From positions 62,001-126,000 of the forward strand of contig NZ_CP053827.1 of assembly GCF_013372145.1 (NCBI RefSeq): DNA of 64,000 bases. The letters run 5' to 3'. Numbering within the stretch: the stretch's first letter is position 1; every line of letters begins with the position of its first letter. Positions 63,985 to 64,000 of this stretch are shown piece by piece. The DNA is from Campylobacter hyointestinalis subsp. hyointestinalis (GTDB taxonomy: Bacteria > Campylobacterota > Campylobacteria > Campylobacterales > Campylobacteraceae). The position numbers were made by a program, and so were the translations under genes. Under the pieces are notes generated by a model that did no database searches, had not been told where the DNA came from, and saw only the letters and a list, made by a program, of their open reading frames with translations.

Positions 63985-64000
63985 ATGAAAAAAAGTACAT
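63985..64000 (+). CDS. Start of a downstream gene (cut by window end)
   Basis: ATG 63985 opens MKKST with AAAAGGA (63971-63977) at ideal spacing, 12 bases after the lyase-family stop. The lysine-rich start could be the beginning of a signal peptide. It is almost certainly in the same operon. Nothing more can be said from five codons. Confidence 0.6.

Noticed and set aside
1-64000. tRNA, rRNA, CRISPR array, insertion sequence or prophage
   Set aside because: The intergenic gaps were read for cloverleaf, repeat-spacer, terminal-repeat and transposase or phage signals; none was found.

Overview
The window is a low-GC chromosomal segment from a Campylobacter-type epsilonproteobacterium (Campylobacterota). 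It is probably one of the non-thermophilic hydrogenase-rich species related to C. fetus or C. hyointestinalis. The evidence is the codon and base composition, an S10-spc-alpha ribosomal cluster without rpmD, a CmeR/CmeABC efflux system, CcoG, and a gene run (NifU-like, hypothetical, murE, YbaB, PDZ protein, ispA, tkt) that I recall from C. jejuni. The species call is inference.

Layout. 1-1.8 kb: the end of a polysaccharide region, with the tail of an unknown gene, a decayed stretch and an initiating sugar transferase. 2.1-9.1 kb: nucleotide metabolism. Class III ribonucleotide reductase (nrdD body, then nadV, then a separate 53-residue glycyl-radical domain, then nrdG) is followed by a pseudopilin, class I nrdB and a nitrilase-family hydrolase. 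9.1-15.2 kb (minus): a complete [FeFe]-hydrogenase locus, made up of structural genes hydA and hydB, a cytochrome b, and maturases hydG, hydE and hydF. 15.4-16.8 kb: pcm and sodB. 17.1-31.1 kb: ribosomal proteins, secY, map, infA and rpoA. 31.3-39.8 kb: NifU-like protein, murE, panD, a chemoreceptor, ybaB, a PDZ protein, ispA and tkt. 40-41.3 kb (minus): ung, rplT and rpmI. 41.5-44 kb: an iron-type ABC binding protein and permease with no ATPase gene beside them. 44.1-51.9 kb (minus): cmeC, cmeB, cmeA, cmeR and ccoG. 52.1 kb: rpsU. 52.3-61.8 kb (minus): a Hyf-type group 4 [NiFe] hydrogenase operon with hycH and hycI. 62.3-64 kb: an exported protein of the histidine ammonia-lyase family, followed by the first codons of another gene.

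How the genes fit together. The content suggests a microaerophile or anaerobe that handles H2 with two unrelated enzymes. One is a Tat-exported [FeFe] enzyme that is probably tied to the quinone pool through cytochrome b. The other is a membrane-bound, ion-pumping, formate-hydrogenlyase-like complex on the cytoplasmic side. DNA precursors are made by an oxygen-dependent and an oxygen-sensitive reductase encoded close together.

The two most unusual items are at the ends. First, NrdD is split: the glycyl-radical loop is a separate small gene, with nadV between the two parts. Second, the exported lyase-family protein at 62.3 kb has every major landmark of the HAL fold except the Ala-Ser-Gly triad that makes the MIO cofactor. 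This recalls ergothionase (ergothioneine trimethylammonia-lyase), reported as a MIO-less relative. Several RNA-level structures in the ribosomal cluster, a three-half-site operator upstream of hydA and a CmeR-like operator are also recorded. No tRNA, rRNA, CRISPR array, insertion sequence or prophage was seen.
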